Of a DNA stretch of 57,053 bases, positions 34,485 to 44,390 are shown piece by piece (position 1 is the first letter of the stretch; each line of letters begins with the position of its first letter). The notes beneath the pieces were generated by a model, which did not search any database, was not told where the DNA came from, and saw only the letters and a program-made list of their open reading frames with translations. The position numbers and the translations under genes were made by a program. Origin of the DNA: RFTU01 sp046094505 (lineage in GTDB: Bacteria > Pseudomonadota > Gammaproteobacteria > Burkholderiales > Burkholderiaceae_C); the NCBI GenBank assembly GCA_046094505.1, contig JBJTHN010000073.1, positions 1 through 57,053 of the forward strand. Direction: 5' to 3'.

Positions 34485-35351
34485 ATGAGCAAGGCCAGCG
34501 ATTCCAACACCCCGGGCGTCTCAAGCGCCTTCACCCCTCAGGGCAGCACCCACATGGCGCAGGTCGAGCCTGACCGCATCATCGTGCGCGGCCGGGACCT
34601 GTGCCGCGATGTCCTGGGCCAGCAGTCCTTCACCGCCTATTTCCTGTTTCTGCTCACCGGCCAAACCCCCAGCGCGAACCTGGTCCGCGCCGCCGACGCC
34701 ACGATGGTGGCCATTGCCGAACATGGCCTCGTGCCCTCGGTGCAAGCCGCCCGCATGACGCATGCGGCTGCGCCCGATGCGCTGCAAGGCGCCGTGGCCG
34801 CGGGCCTCCTGGGCTGCGGGCCGGTGATCCTGGGGGCCTCTGAAACCGCCGGGCTGCTGCTGGCGCGCATCGTCGAGGCCTGCACCAGTCGCCTGCCCAG
34901 CCCCCAAGGCCGCGTGGCCGATGCCCAGGATCTGCTCAGCGCCATCGCCGCCGAAGAGCTTCAGGCCCTCAAGGCTGCCCGCGCGCCCCTCCCTGGTTTT
35001 GGTCACCCGGTGCACAAGCAGGGCGACCCGCGGGCCGACAAGCTGCTCGCCCTGGCCGACGAATGGGGCCTGGCCGGTGCACACGTGGCCGCCCTGCGCG
35101 CGCTGGCCTCGCAGGTGCTGCCGGTCTATGGAAAGCCATTTCCCATGAATGTGTCGGCGGCCATTCCCGCGGTGTTGCTGGACGCGGGCTACCCCATCGG
35201 CGCGCTCAAGGGCATCCCGCTGTTGGCACGCACCGGCTCGCTGGTGGCGCATCTGCTGGAAGAGCAGGCCCGCCCGATCGGCTTCAAGCTGGCCGCCGCC
35301 GCCGACCGCGCCATGCATTACGACGGGCCACTGCCCGGCCCCACCCCGTGA
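34485..35351 (+). CDS. Citryl-CoA-lyase-like protein (citrate synthase superfamily)
   Basis: A 288-aa protein with only the catalytic core of the citrate synthase fold. GFGHPVHKQGDPRA (171-184) matches the conserved GFGHRVYK..DPRA block with its catalytic His174. The other synthase His, in the GPxHGGANE motif, is replaced: here it reads GPVILGASE (112-120). Loss of that His is also known in the lyase domain of ATP-citrate lyase, so a cleaving role (citryl-CoA or a similar 3-hydroxy-acyl-CoA) is more likely than synthesis. The stop overlaps the ligase GTG start (GTGA). Confidence 0.82.
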   Translation: MSKASDSNTPGVSSAFTPQGSTHMAQVEPDRIIVRGRDLCRDVLGQQSFTAYFLFLLTGQTPSANLVRAADATMVAIAEHGLVPSVQAARMTHAAAPDALQGAVAAGLLGCGPVILGASETAGLLLARIVEACTSRLPSPQGRVADAQDLLSAIAAEELQALKAARAPLPGFGHPVHKQGDPRADKLLALADEWGLAGAHVAALRALASQVLPVYGKPFPMNVSAAIPAVLLDAGYPIGALKGIPLLARTGSLVAHLLEEQARPIGFKLAAAADRAMHYDGPLPGPTP

Positions 35352-37018
35352 TCCCACCCCTGGACGTGCTGGGTCGCTTTGCGGCGCACGACTTCTCGCT
35401 GGACGGCTTCTTCGCCGCCCGCCTGCCGTGTTTGGCCGATCAGGTGGTGGTGGAAGCCGAAGGCGCCTGCCTGAGCTGGTCGCAGTTCGCCGAACAGGCC
35501 GACCGCGCCGTGGCTTGGCTGCAGGAACAGGGCATCGGGGAAGGCCACCGCGTGGGCCTCATGGCCTACAACCACCCGGCAACACCCGTGCTGCTGGTGG
35601 CCTGCGCCCGGGTGGGGGCCATCCTCGTGCCCTGCAACCCCGATGTGTCGGCCGACGACGCCCGCTACATCTTCGAACATGCTGGCGTGGCCGGCGTCCT
35701 GTGTTCAGAACCGGCCCTGCAGCGGGTGCAGCAGGCGCTGGCCGCGCGCAACGAACGCCCTGCAACCCGCCCCTGGGTGACGGTGCTGCAAACACCCGAG
35801 GCCGGCCCTCCATCGCCGCCATCCACGCCGCTGATGCCCTGGTCCACCTCCAGACCCGACGCCCACACCCGACGCGGCACCGCCGACCACACGCTCTTCA
35901 TCCTCTACACCTCGGGCACCACCGGCTTTCCCAAGGGTGTCATGCACAGCCAGCGCACCTATGTGCTCACGGCCGAAGCCTTCGTGCAACGCCTGTACCT
36001 GCAGCCTTCTGAACGGGTGCTGTGCGTGCTGCCGCTGTTTCACATCAATGCGCTGATGTATTCGCTGGGCGGTACGCTGGCCTGTGGTGGCACGCTCATC
36101 CTCGTAGCGCGGTTTTCCGCCTCCACCTTCTGGCGCACCGTGGCCGACACACGGGCCACGGAAGTGAACGTGATCATGTCGGCCGCGGCCATCCTGGCGC
36201 GCCGACCACCCGAAGAGTTCGTGCCAGACCACGCTTTGCGCAAGATGTTCATTGCGCCGCTGAACCGCAGCCTGCAGGAGGCCTTCACCGGCCGCTTCGG
36301 CGTGCCCACCCTGATCGAGTGCTACGGCATGACCGAGATTCCCGGCGTGTTGGCCAATCCCTTCCTGGGGCCCCACAAGCTGGGCACCATGGGCGTCCTG
36401 TCGGTGCACCCCGATCCGGCCATTGAAAGTCCACGGGTGCGACTCATCGACGACGCGGGGTGCGATGTGGCACCGGGCGAGGTGGGCCAGCTGGTGGTGC
36501 GCACACCCACCCTGATGCAGGGCTACTGGCGCGACCCGGCCCAAACAGCGGCCGCTTTTCGAGACGGCTGGTTCCTCACCGGAGACCTGGCCCGGCAAGA
36601 CGCCGACGGCTACTACGTTTTCCACGCGCGGCAAAAAGACATCATCCGCCGCCGCGGAGAAAACCTCTCCGGCGCCGAGATCGACACCGCCATTGCCTCC
36701 CACCCCGATGTGCAGGAATGCGCCACCATCGGCGTGCCCAGTGTGCTGGGCGAAGAAGAGGTGTTGTGCGCCGTGGTGCCCCGAGCCGGCACCGCGCTTA
36801 CGCCGCAGGCGGTTCATGCCCATGCCTGCCAAAGACTGGCCCCGCTCAAGCGCCCGCGCTATGTGGTGCTGGTGGACAGCCTGCCCCACACCGGCTCCAT
36901 GAAGATCGCCAAGTACCGCCTCCAGCCCGCCGACGAGCTGCTGCGCCGGGCCGCCGATTTCCAGGCCGAACCCCACCCCGCACCCCAACCGCAACCCCTA
37001 CAGGACCGGGCCCCATGA
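35348..37018 (+). CDS. Acyl-CoA ligase (AMP-forming), CaiC-like
   Basis: A 556-aa ANL-superfamily ligase. The P-loop is TSGTTGFPKG (188-197), the A5 motif ECYGMTEIPG, the A7 motif WFLTGDLARQDADGY, and the hinge motif DIIRRRGENLS is followed by SMKIAKYRL with the C-terminal catalytic Lys. The GTG at 35348 overlaps the preceding stop and gives a normal N-terminus; longer starts lie inside the upstream gene. It probably makes the CoA thioester that the citryl-CoA-lyase-like protein then cleaves. The nearest remembered relatives are crotonobetaine/carnitine-CoA ligases. Confidence 0.88.
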   Translation: MIPPLDVLGRFAAHDFSLDGFFAARLPCLADQVVVEAEGACLSWSQFAEQADRAVAWLQEQGIGEGHRVGLMAYNHPATPVLLVACARVGAILVPCNPDVSADDARYIFEHAGVAGVLCSEPALQRVQQALAARNERPATRPWVTVLQTPEAGPPSPPSTPLMPWSTSRPDAHTRRGTADHTLFILYTSGTTGFPKGVMHSQRTYVLTAEAFVQRLYLQPSERVLCVLPLFHINALMYSLGGTLACGGTLILVARFSASTFWRTVADTRATEVNVIMSAAAILARRPPEEFVPDHALRKMFIAPLNRSLQEAFTGRFGVPTLIECYGMTEIPGVLANPFLGPHKLGTMGVLSVHPDPAIESPRVRLIDDAGCDVAPGEVGQLVVRTPTLMQGYWRDPAQTAAAFRDGWFLTGDLARQDADGYYVFHARQKDIIRRRGENLSGAEIDTAIASHPDVQECATIGVPSVLGEEEVLCAVVPRAGTALTPQAVHAHACQRLAPLKRPRYVVLVDSLPHTGSMKIAKYRLQPADELLRRAADFQAEPHPAPQPQPLQDRAP

Positions 37019-37896
37019 ACACCCCCTACGACACCACCGAGCAGATCACCCAGGAAGTGCTGCGCCGCTTCGAAGAAACGCCCGACCCGCGCCTGCGGCA
37101 AATCATGCTCTCGCTGGTCCAACACCTGCACGCCTTCGCCAAGGATGTGAAGCTCACGTCCGAGGAGTGGCTCAAAGCGATGCAGCTGCTGGAGGAAACC
37201 GGAAAGTGGTGCGCCCCGGGCCGCAACGAGTTCATCATCTTTTCCGACGCGCTGGGCCTTTCCATGCTCACCGTCACGCAAGACTACCGGCGCCCGCAAG
37301 GCGCCACCGAGGCCACGCTGCTGGGTCCCTTCCTGGTGGAAGACGCGCCGCACTTCGAGATGGGCAGCGACATCAGCGCCGGCGCCGTGGGCACGCCGCT
37401 GCATGCGCAGGGCCAGGTGCTCGACGAGGAAGGCCGGCCCGTGGCCGGCGCGGTGATCGACGTGTGGCACTCCGATGACCGCGGCCTCTACGACGTGCAG
37501 GACGGCTTTGAGGAAAAGGGCGCCTGGGCCCGCGGCCAGCTCACCACCGGCGCCGATGGCCGCTGGCACTTCTGGTCGGTGATGCCGGTGGACTACCCCA
37601 TCCCGCAGGACGGCACCGCCATTTCGATGTTGCGCGCCACCACCGGCCGCAGCATGCGCCCGGCGCACCTGCACTTTCGCATCGTAGCCCCCGGCCAGCG
37701 GCCGCTGGTCACCCACATCTTTGATCGGCAAAGCGCCGTGCTGGGCGACGACGCCGTCTTCGGTGTGCGGCCTTCGCTGGTGGCCGACTTCGTGCGCCAT
37801 GGTGCCGGCACCGCGCCCGATGGCCGGGTGATGCCGGGCGCCTTCTGCACCCTCGATTACGACTTCGTGCTGGCCGCCATCAAGGCCGCGGACTAA
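37015..37896 (+). CDS. Intradiol ring-cleavage dioxygenase, hydroxyquinol 1,2-dioxygenase-like
   Basis: A 293-aa non-haem Fe(III) dioxygenase. The four metal ligands can be placed: Tyr159 (GLYDVQ), Tyr194 (DYPIPQDG), His218 and His220 (RPAHLHF). The helical N-terminal domain (residues 1-100) is that of catechol/hydroxyquinol dioxygenases, which act as dimers. Hydroxyquinol cleavage yields maleylacetate. ATG 37015 overlaps the ligase stop (ATGA). No maleylacetate reductase is in the window, so the ring-cleavage product must be handled elsewhere, or by the two upstream enzymes. Confidence 0.9.
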   Translation: MNTPYDTTEQITQEVLRRFEETPDPRLRQIMLSLVQHLHAFAKDVKLTSEEWLKAMQLLEETGKWCAPGRNEFIIFSDALGLSMLTVTQDYRRPQGATEATLLGPFLVEDAPHFEMGSDISAGAVGTPLHAQGQVLDEEGRPVAGAVIDVWHSDDRGLYDVQDGFEEKGAWARGQLTTGADGRWHFWSVMPVDYPIPQDGTAISMLRATTGRSMRPAHLHFRIVAPGQRPLVTHIFDRQSAVLGDDAVFGVRPSLVADFVRHGAGTAPDGRVMPGAFCTLDYDFVLAAIKAAD

Positions 37897-37921
37897 CCCG
37901 CGCTGCATCAGCAGCGCTGGG
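37897..37921. terminator. Hairpin between convergent dioxygenase and gyrB genes
   Basis: GCGCTGC-ATCA-GCAGCGC forms a perfect seven-base stem; CCC and GGG extend it to ten base pairs with one bulged T. It fills the 27-base gap between two convergent genes, so it could end transcription from both sides. There is no clear T-run, so intrinsic strength is uncertain. Confidence 0.55.
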
Positions 37922-37923
37922 TC

Positions 37924-40440
<2,517 letters not shown>

Positions 40441-40481
40441 GTTGAAGTCTGGGGCGCTGGGGCCCTGCTTGGTACTGGGTC

Positions 40482-40523
40482 AAAAAACTGAAAAGCCCGC
40501 CGGGATTCCTTCCTGCAGCGGGC
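40482..40523 (-). terminator. Rho-independent terminator after dnaN
   Basis: Read on the minus strand: GCCCGC stem, 17-base loop region, GCGGGC stem, then TTTTCAGTTTTTT. The stem lies about 35-63 bases beyond the dnaN stop. It would end dnaA-dnaN transcripts before gyrB. Confidence 0.85.
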
Positions 40524-40558
40524 ACCCACGCCGTGATGGCGCGTGAACAACCGGGCCG

Positions 40559-41683
40559 CTAGATGCGCATGGGCATGACCACGTACTTGAAACCCGCCTG
40601 CTGCGGAATGGTCAACAGCGCGCTCGAGTTGGAATCCTGCAATTCCACCGTCACCATGTCCTGCGTCATGTTGGCCAGTGCGTCCATGAGGTAGTTGACA
40701 TTGAAACCAATGTCGATCGCATCACCGGCGTAGTCGACTTCAATCTCCTCGCTGGCTTCTTCCTGTTCGGCGTTGCTGGATGCAATCTTCATCAGGCCCG
40801 CTTCCACGTTCAAACGCACGCCCTTGAACTTATCGCTGGTGAGAATGGCTGCGCGCTGCAAGGAGGCCAGCAGCGTGGTGCGCCCCAAGGTGATCTTGTT
40901 CTTGTGGTTCTTGGGAATGACGCGGTTGTAATCGGGAAACTTGCCCTCGACCAACTTGGTGACGAACTCCAAACCCGAGAAGCTGAACTTGGCCTGGTTG
41001 GGCGCAAAGCGCATTTCGATGGGCGCTTGTTCTTCCCCTGCGGACTTGGTGTCGCGCAGCAAGCGCATGAGTTCCAGCACCGTCTTGCGCGGCAAGATCA
41101 CCTCTTGCTTGGGCATTTCGTGTTCGAGCTGCGCCTGGGCCAGGGCCAAGCGGTGGCCGTCGGTGGCCACCAAGGTCAAGGTCTTGCTCTCGGCCACAAA
41201 CAGGATACCGTTGAGGTAGTAGCGGATGTCGTGCACCGCCATGGCAAAGTGAACCTGCCCGATCAGGGCTTTGAGCGTGGCCTGGGGAACGGAGAAGGCC
41301 GGCCCGAAGTCCACCGCCTCGTTGACCAGGGGAAAGTCGTCGGCCGGCAGGGTTTGCAGCGTGAAGCGGCTCTTGCCGCCTTGCAGGGTCAAGCGGTTCT
41401 GAGTCGTGGACAAGCTCACCACTTGCTCGGCCGGCAGGCTGCGCAGGATGTCGATGAGCTTGCGTGTGCCTACCGTGGTGGCATACGTGGCCTCGTCCCC
41501 ACCCAAAGCGGCACGGGTGCGCACCTGGATCTCCAGGTCCGATGTCGTGAACTCCACTTCGCTGCCGGTCTTGCGGATCAGGACGTTGGCCAGGATGGGC
41601 AGCGTGTGACGCTTCTCCACGATGCCGGCCACCGCCTGAAGGGCGTTGAGGATCTGTTCTTGTGCCGCCTTCACGACCATCAT
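40559..41683 (-). CDS. dnaN: DNA polymerase III beta subunit (sliding clamp)
   Basis: The 374-aa dimeric clamp that tethers DNA polymerase III. The N-terminus contains EQILNALQAVAGIVEKRHTL followed by PILANVLIR; the middle has DIRYYLNGILFV, and the C-terminus ends with YVVMPMRI, the clamp's usual ending. Two adjacent ATGs (41683 and 41680) are possible starts. It follows dnaA on the minus strand after 230 bases, which contain DnaA-box-like sites and a hairpin. Confidence 0.98.
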   Translation of the reverse strand: MMVVKAAQEQILNALQAVAGIVEKRHTLPILANVLIRKTGSEVEFTTSDLEIQVRTRAALGGDEATYATTVGTRKLIDILRSLPAEQVVSLSTTQNRLTLQGGKSRFTLQTLPADDFPLVNEAVDFGPAFSVPQATLKALIGQVHFAMAVHDIRYYLNGILFVAESKTLTLVATDGHRLALAQAQLEHEMPKQEVILPRKTVLELMRLLRDTKSAGEEQAPIEMRFAPNQAKFSFSGLEFVTKLVEGKFPDYNRVIPKNHKNKITLGRTTLLASLQRAAILTSDKFKGVRLNVEAGLMKIASSNAEQEEASEEIEVDYAGDAIDIGFNVNYLMDALANMTQDMVTVELQDSNSSALLTIPQQAGFKYVVMPMRI

Positions 41684-41718
41684 GTTTTCAATCTTTCAGA
41701 TTGGTAGAACTGGATAGA

Positions 41719-41742
41719 GGTTTCCACCTGCTGTGGAAAACC
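41719..41742. promoter_or_regulatory. Inverted repeat with DnaA-like box upstream of dnaN
   Basis: GGTTTCCAC-CTGCT-GTGGAAAACC forms a nine-base stem with one bulged A, 36 bases upstream of the dnaN start. TGTGGAAAA (41732-41740) within it differs from the consensus TGTGGATAA at one base. It could be a DnaA-controlled element of the dnaN promoter. No T-run follows, so it is not a classical terminator. Confidence 0.45.
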
Positions 41743-41888
41743 GTATTTTCACCTGATTGTTCAAGGACTTGGGGCCTCCACAACCCTGGGTACGGAGCCG
41801 GTATGGCCGCGGGAGTGGTACACAACAATTTCCCGCCGTCCCGTGAGGCTGTGGGCAAGTGGGCACTTGTTCGGCATCCATACCGTAT

Positions 41889-41897
41889 TTATCCCCA
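41889..41897 (+). promoter_or_regulatory. DnaA-like box TTATCCCCA just downstream of dnaA
   Basis: One mismatch to the consensus TTATCCACA, located in the 230-base dnaA-dnaN gap, 17 bases beyond the dnaA stop. Together with the site at 41732 it makes this gap a possible secondary origin or regulatory element. Confidence 0.45.
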
Positions 41898-41913
41898 GAC
41901 TTGTTCGGCTGCA

Positions 41914-43359
41914 TCAGCCTTTGAGGGTTTGCTCCAAGACGTGCAGCTGCTGGTTGAGTTCGGTGTCTTTTTGGCGCTCTCCGCCCACCTTGCGCACCGC
42001 GTGCAGCACCGTGGTGTGGTCACGGCCGCCAAAGCTGTCGCCAATCTCGGGCAGGCTCTTCTGGGTCATTTCCTTGGCCAGGTACATCGCTATCTGGCGC
42101 GGCCGGGCTATCGAGTGCGGCCGCTTCTTGGAATACATGTCGGCCACCTTGATCTTGTAGAAATCAGCAACCGTCTTTTGAATGTTTTCGATGGAAATCT
42201 GGCGGTTTTGCAGGCTCAGCAAGTCTTTAAGGGCCTCGCGGGCCAAGTTGATCGTGATTTCCTTGTGCGTGAAGCGCGCGTAGGCCAAAACCTTGCGCAG
42301 GGCGCCTTCGAGCTCACGCACATTGGCGCGCACGTTTTTGGCCACGAAAAAGGCCACATCTTCGGGGATGGCCGCACCCTCGCTTTCAGCCTTGCGGATC
42401 AGGATGGCCACCCGCATCTCCAGCTCCGGCGGCTCGATGGCCACGCTCAGCCCGGCATCAAAGCGGCTGGTCAGCCGCTGGTCGATGTCCACCAGCCCCT
42501 TGGGGTAGGTGTCGCTGGTCATGATGATGTGGGCCTTTTTGGCCAGCAGCGCCTCAAAGGCGTTGAAGAACTCCTCTTGCGTGCGCTCCTTGCCGGCAAA
42601 GAACTGCACATCGTCGATGAGCAGCAGGTCCAACTGGTGGTACTTGGCCTTGAGTTCGTCGAAGGTCTTGCGCTGGTAGTTTTTCACCACGTCCGAGATG
42701 AACTGCTCGGCGTGCAGGTACAGGATGCGCGCGCCGGGTTTGTCCTTGAGCAGCGCATTGCCCACGGCATGGATCAGGTGGGTCTTGCCCAGCCCCACGC
42801 CACCGTAGATGAACAGGGGGTTGTACATGTGGCCGGGCGCACCGGCCACGTGCAATGCCGCTGTGCGGGCCATTTGGTTGGCGCGCCCCGCCACCAAGGA
42901 CTCAAAGGTGAGCGCTGGGTTCAGCCGGTTGCCCGCGCTCGGCGCGGGGTGCACCGCGGCCGAGGCGAAGCCTGAAGGGGCCTGCGAAGGGGCTGTACCC
43001 GGGATGCCCTTTTCGCCGTTCAAGCCATTGGTGCCCGAGCCACCGTTAAAACCCAGCGCGTGGGTGCCGCCGGCAACCCCAGGGCTGCGCTGGGGCGCCA
43101 GGGCCAGATCCAGCCGAACCGGGCTTTGCGCCACCTCGTTCATGATGTGGTGCAGCAGCGCGCCGTATTGGGAACGCACCCAATCCAGCTTGAAGCGGTT
43201 GGGCATCTCCAGGCGGGCCACCCATTGGGGACCGTTGGGCACACCCTCCAGCGCGGCCACCGCCGGGGGGTCCAGGGGGCGAATCCAGGTGTTGAATTGC
43301 TGCTCGGGCAATTCGGCAAGCAGGCGCTCGCAACAGCGGGCCCAGAATTCGGGGGTCAT
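41914..43359 (-). CDS. dnaA: Chromosomal replication initiator protein DnaA
   Basis: The AAA+ initiator that binds DnaA boxes and opens oriC. From ATG 43359 it has 481 aa. Domain I is EFWARCCERL to about residue 85; a Gly/Ala/Pro-rich linker (90-145) follows; the AAA+ domain has Walker A GGVGLGKT (186-193) and Walker B LLLIDDVQFF; domain IV has the RPRQIAMYLAKEMT and GGRDHTTVLHA DNA-binding motifs. I prefer 43359 because related DnaA proteins start with M..FW; ATGs at 43389 and 43398 are open but would put a perfect DnaA box inside the gene. No clear ribosome binding site precedes any of them. Confidence 0.97.
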   Translation of the reverse strand: MTPEFWARCCERLLAELPEQQFNTWIRPLDPPAVAALEGVPNGPQWVARLEMPNRFKLDWVRSQYGALLHHIMNEVAQSPVRLDLALAPQRSPGVAGGTHALGFNGGSGTNGLNGEKGIPGTAPSQAPSGFASAAVHPAPSAGNRLNPALTFESLVAGRANQMARTAALHVAGAPGHMYNPLFIYGGVGLGKTHLIHAVGNALLKDKPGARILYLHAEQFISDVVKNYQRKTFDELKAKYHQLDLLLIDDVQFFAGKERTQEEFFNAFEALLAKKAHIIMTSDTYPKGLVDIDQRLTSRFDAGLSVAIEPPELEMRVAILIRKAESEGAAIPEDVAFFVAKNVRANVRELEGALRKVLAYARFTHKEITINLAREALKDLLSLQNRQISIENIQKTVADFYKIKVADMYSKKRPHSIARPRQIAMYLAKEMTQKSLPEIGDSFGGRDHTTVLHAVRKVGGERQKDTELNQQLHVLEQTLKG

Positions 43360-43368
43360 TGTGGATAA
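43360..43368 (-). promoter_or_regulatory. Perfect DnaA box abutting the dnaA start codon
   Basis: TTATCCACA on the minus strand touches the preferred dnaA ATG. DnaA bound here would cover the translation-initiation region and lie just downstream of a candidate -10 element (TACAAT, minus strand, 43388-43393), a layout consistent with DnaA autoregulation. Confidence 0.75.
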
Positions 43369-43420
43369 CAAGAGGTCGAGCAACGGCATTGTAGACATTC
43401 GTCAGCCGCGTGAAGCAGGG

Positions 43421-43429
43421 TTATCCACA
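43421..43429 (+). promoter_or_regulatory. Perfect DnaA box TTATCCACA
   Basis: A consensus box 62 bases upstream of the dnaA start, in opposite orientation to the box at 43360 and next to an AT-rich patch. It is part of the probable oriC. Confidence 0.8.
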
Positions 43430-43503
43430 GAAATTTTGCCGCCGCATCCCCTTGACAAGGCCCACCAATCGCGGCACGGGGATCAGGGCCTGCTGCGCGC
43501 GGT

Positions 43504-43532
43504 TTGACCGGTGGCCTGCACGGTGTTCTAAT
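43504..43532 (+). promoter_or_regulatory. Sigma-70 promoter of rpmH-rnpA
   Basis: TTGACC (43504-43509) and TCTAAT (43527-43532) are separated by 17 bases. Both hexamers match the consensus at five of six positions, and the predicted RNA start would be about 24 bases before the rpmH ATG. This is the best promoter match I found in the window. Confidence 0.65.
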
Positions 43533-43562
43533 AGTGGGTTTCCCCGATTTCAGGCCTCTACC

Positions 43563-43697
43563 ATGAAGCGCACCTACCAACCTTCGAAGACGCGCCGTGC
43601 CCGCACGCACGGTTTCCTGGTTCGCATGAAGACCCGCGGCGGCCGCGCCGTGATCCGTGCGCGCCGCGCCAAGGGCCGCAAGCGCCTGGCCGCCTGA
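43563..43697 (+). CDS. rpmH: 50S ribosomal protein L34
   Basis: A 44-aa, very basic ribosomal protein with the invariant start MKRTYQPSKTRRARTHGF and end AKGRKRLAA. The ATG at 43563 is fixed by this N-terminus. It heads the rightward origin-proximal operon rpmH-rnpA-yidD-yidC-mnmE and has a good sigma-70 promoter just upstream. Confidence 0.99.
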   Translation: MKRTYQPSKTRRARTHGFLVRMKTRGGRAVIRARRAKGRKRLAA

Positions 43698-43787
43698 GGC
43701 GGTACGGCCATCCGAGCCGTCCGTCGCAGCGCAGCGTTGCCGCCCGATCCAGCAGCATCCGAAGGAATCGACCATGAGGGGCGCCCG

Positions 43788-44390
43788 GTGAACCCGGCCA
43801 GCGCCCCTTTCCTTCTGGGCGAACGCCCAAAACTGCAGGGCCTGAACAGGCCCGAAGACTTCCAGCGTGCAATGGCTGGGCCGTGGTTGTCCAAAACCCC
43901 GCACTTCGCCTTGCACCACCTGCTGGAGCCGGCCTCCACACGCGGCCGGCACCTCCGCGCACCAGGGTTATCCTCAGCGGGGGACCCCAAGGCCCAAGGG
44001 CCTGTGGATAAGTCTCTTGAAAACCCGGTGGACAAGTCCTTGAACAAGTCAACCCAAGCCCCGACAGAGGCGGCCTGGGACGCTACCGAGCCCCGACAGT
44101 CACCTGCGCTGGGGGTGTGGGCCGGTTACGTGGTCCCCAAGCGCCACGCGCGCCGCGCCGTGACTCGCAACCTGATCCGCCGCCAAATGCGCCAGGTCTT
44201 GGCCGACCAGCATGGCAGCGCATTGGGGCTGCCGGCGGGCATTTGGGTGGTGCGCCTGCGCCAGGGGTTTGACCGAACCCTGTTCCCCAGCGCGGCGTCC
44301 GAACCCCTCAAGCAAGCGGTTCGCGACGAACTTCAGCGCCTGGTGGGCCACGCGATCACGCGCCACGGGCAACGGGGTACCCGCCCATGA
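43788..44390 (+). CDS. rnpA: Ribonuclease P protein component, with large insertion
   Basis: The protein cofactor of RNase P, which matures tRNA 5' ends. The N-terminal NRPEDFQRAMAG and TPHFALHHL and the C-terminal RRAVTRNLIRRQMRQVL (RNR motif) are diagnostic. It is 200 aa from GTG 43788 (GAGGGG upstream), or 217 aa from TTG 43737, against about 120 for most homologues. The extra length is a Ser/Pro/Lys-rich insertion of about 50 residues between FALHHL and YVVPKRHARR, including two PVDKSL repeats. The DNA of this insertion carries DnaA boxes. The stop overlaps yidD (ATGA). Confidence 0.93.
   Translation: MNPASAPFLLGERPKLQGLNRPEDFQRAMAGPWLSKTPHFALHHLLEPASTRGRHLRAPGLSSAGDPKAQGPVDKSLENPVDKSLNKSTQAPTEAAWDATEPRQSPALGVWAGYVVPKRHARRAVTRNLIRRQMRQVLADQHGSALGLPAGIWVVRLRQGFDRTLFPSAASEPLKQAVRDELQRLVGHAITRHGQRGTRP
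43968..44035. promoter_or_regulatory. DnaA-box cluster inside rnpA
   Basis: TTATCCTCA (43968-43976, one mismatch), TGTGGATAA (44003-44011, perfect) and GGTGGACAA (44027-44035, two mismatches) lie in the part of rnpA that encodes the family-atypical insertion. The last two are part of a 24-base imperfect tandem repeat (PVDKSL twice). About 540 bases separate them from the dnaA-rpmH gap, within the distance over which origin boxes can act. Confidence 0.55.

Larger units (their letters stand above)
43360..43562. other. Probable oriC core (dnaA-rpmH intergenic region)
   Basis: Replication genes diverge here: dnaA, dnaN and gyrB leftwards, rpmH, rnpA, yidD, yidC and mnmE rightwards. Two perfect DnaA boxes lie in it (43360-43368 and 43421-43429), with a short AT-rich stretch (AGAAATTTTG, 43429-43438) next to the second. 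The region is short and boxes are few, so the working origin may extend into rnpA (boxes at 43968-44035) or the dnaA-dnaN gap. Confidence 0.7.

Noticed and set aside
43737..43787. TTG start for rnpA adding 17 residues
   Set aside because: The added residues do not resemble RnpA, and GTG 43788 has a GAGGGG ribosome binding site; kept only as an alternative.
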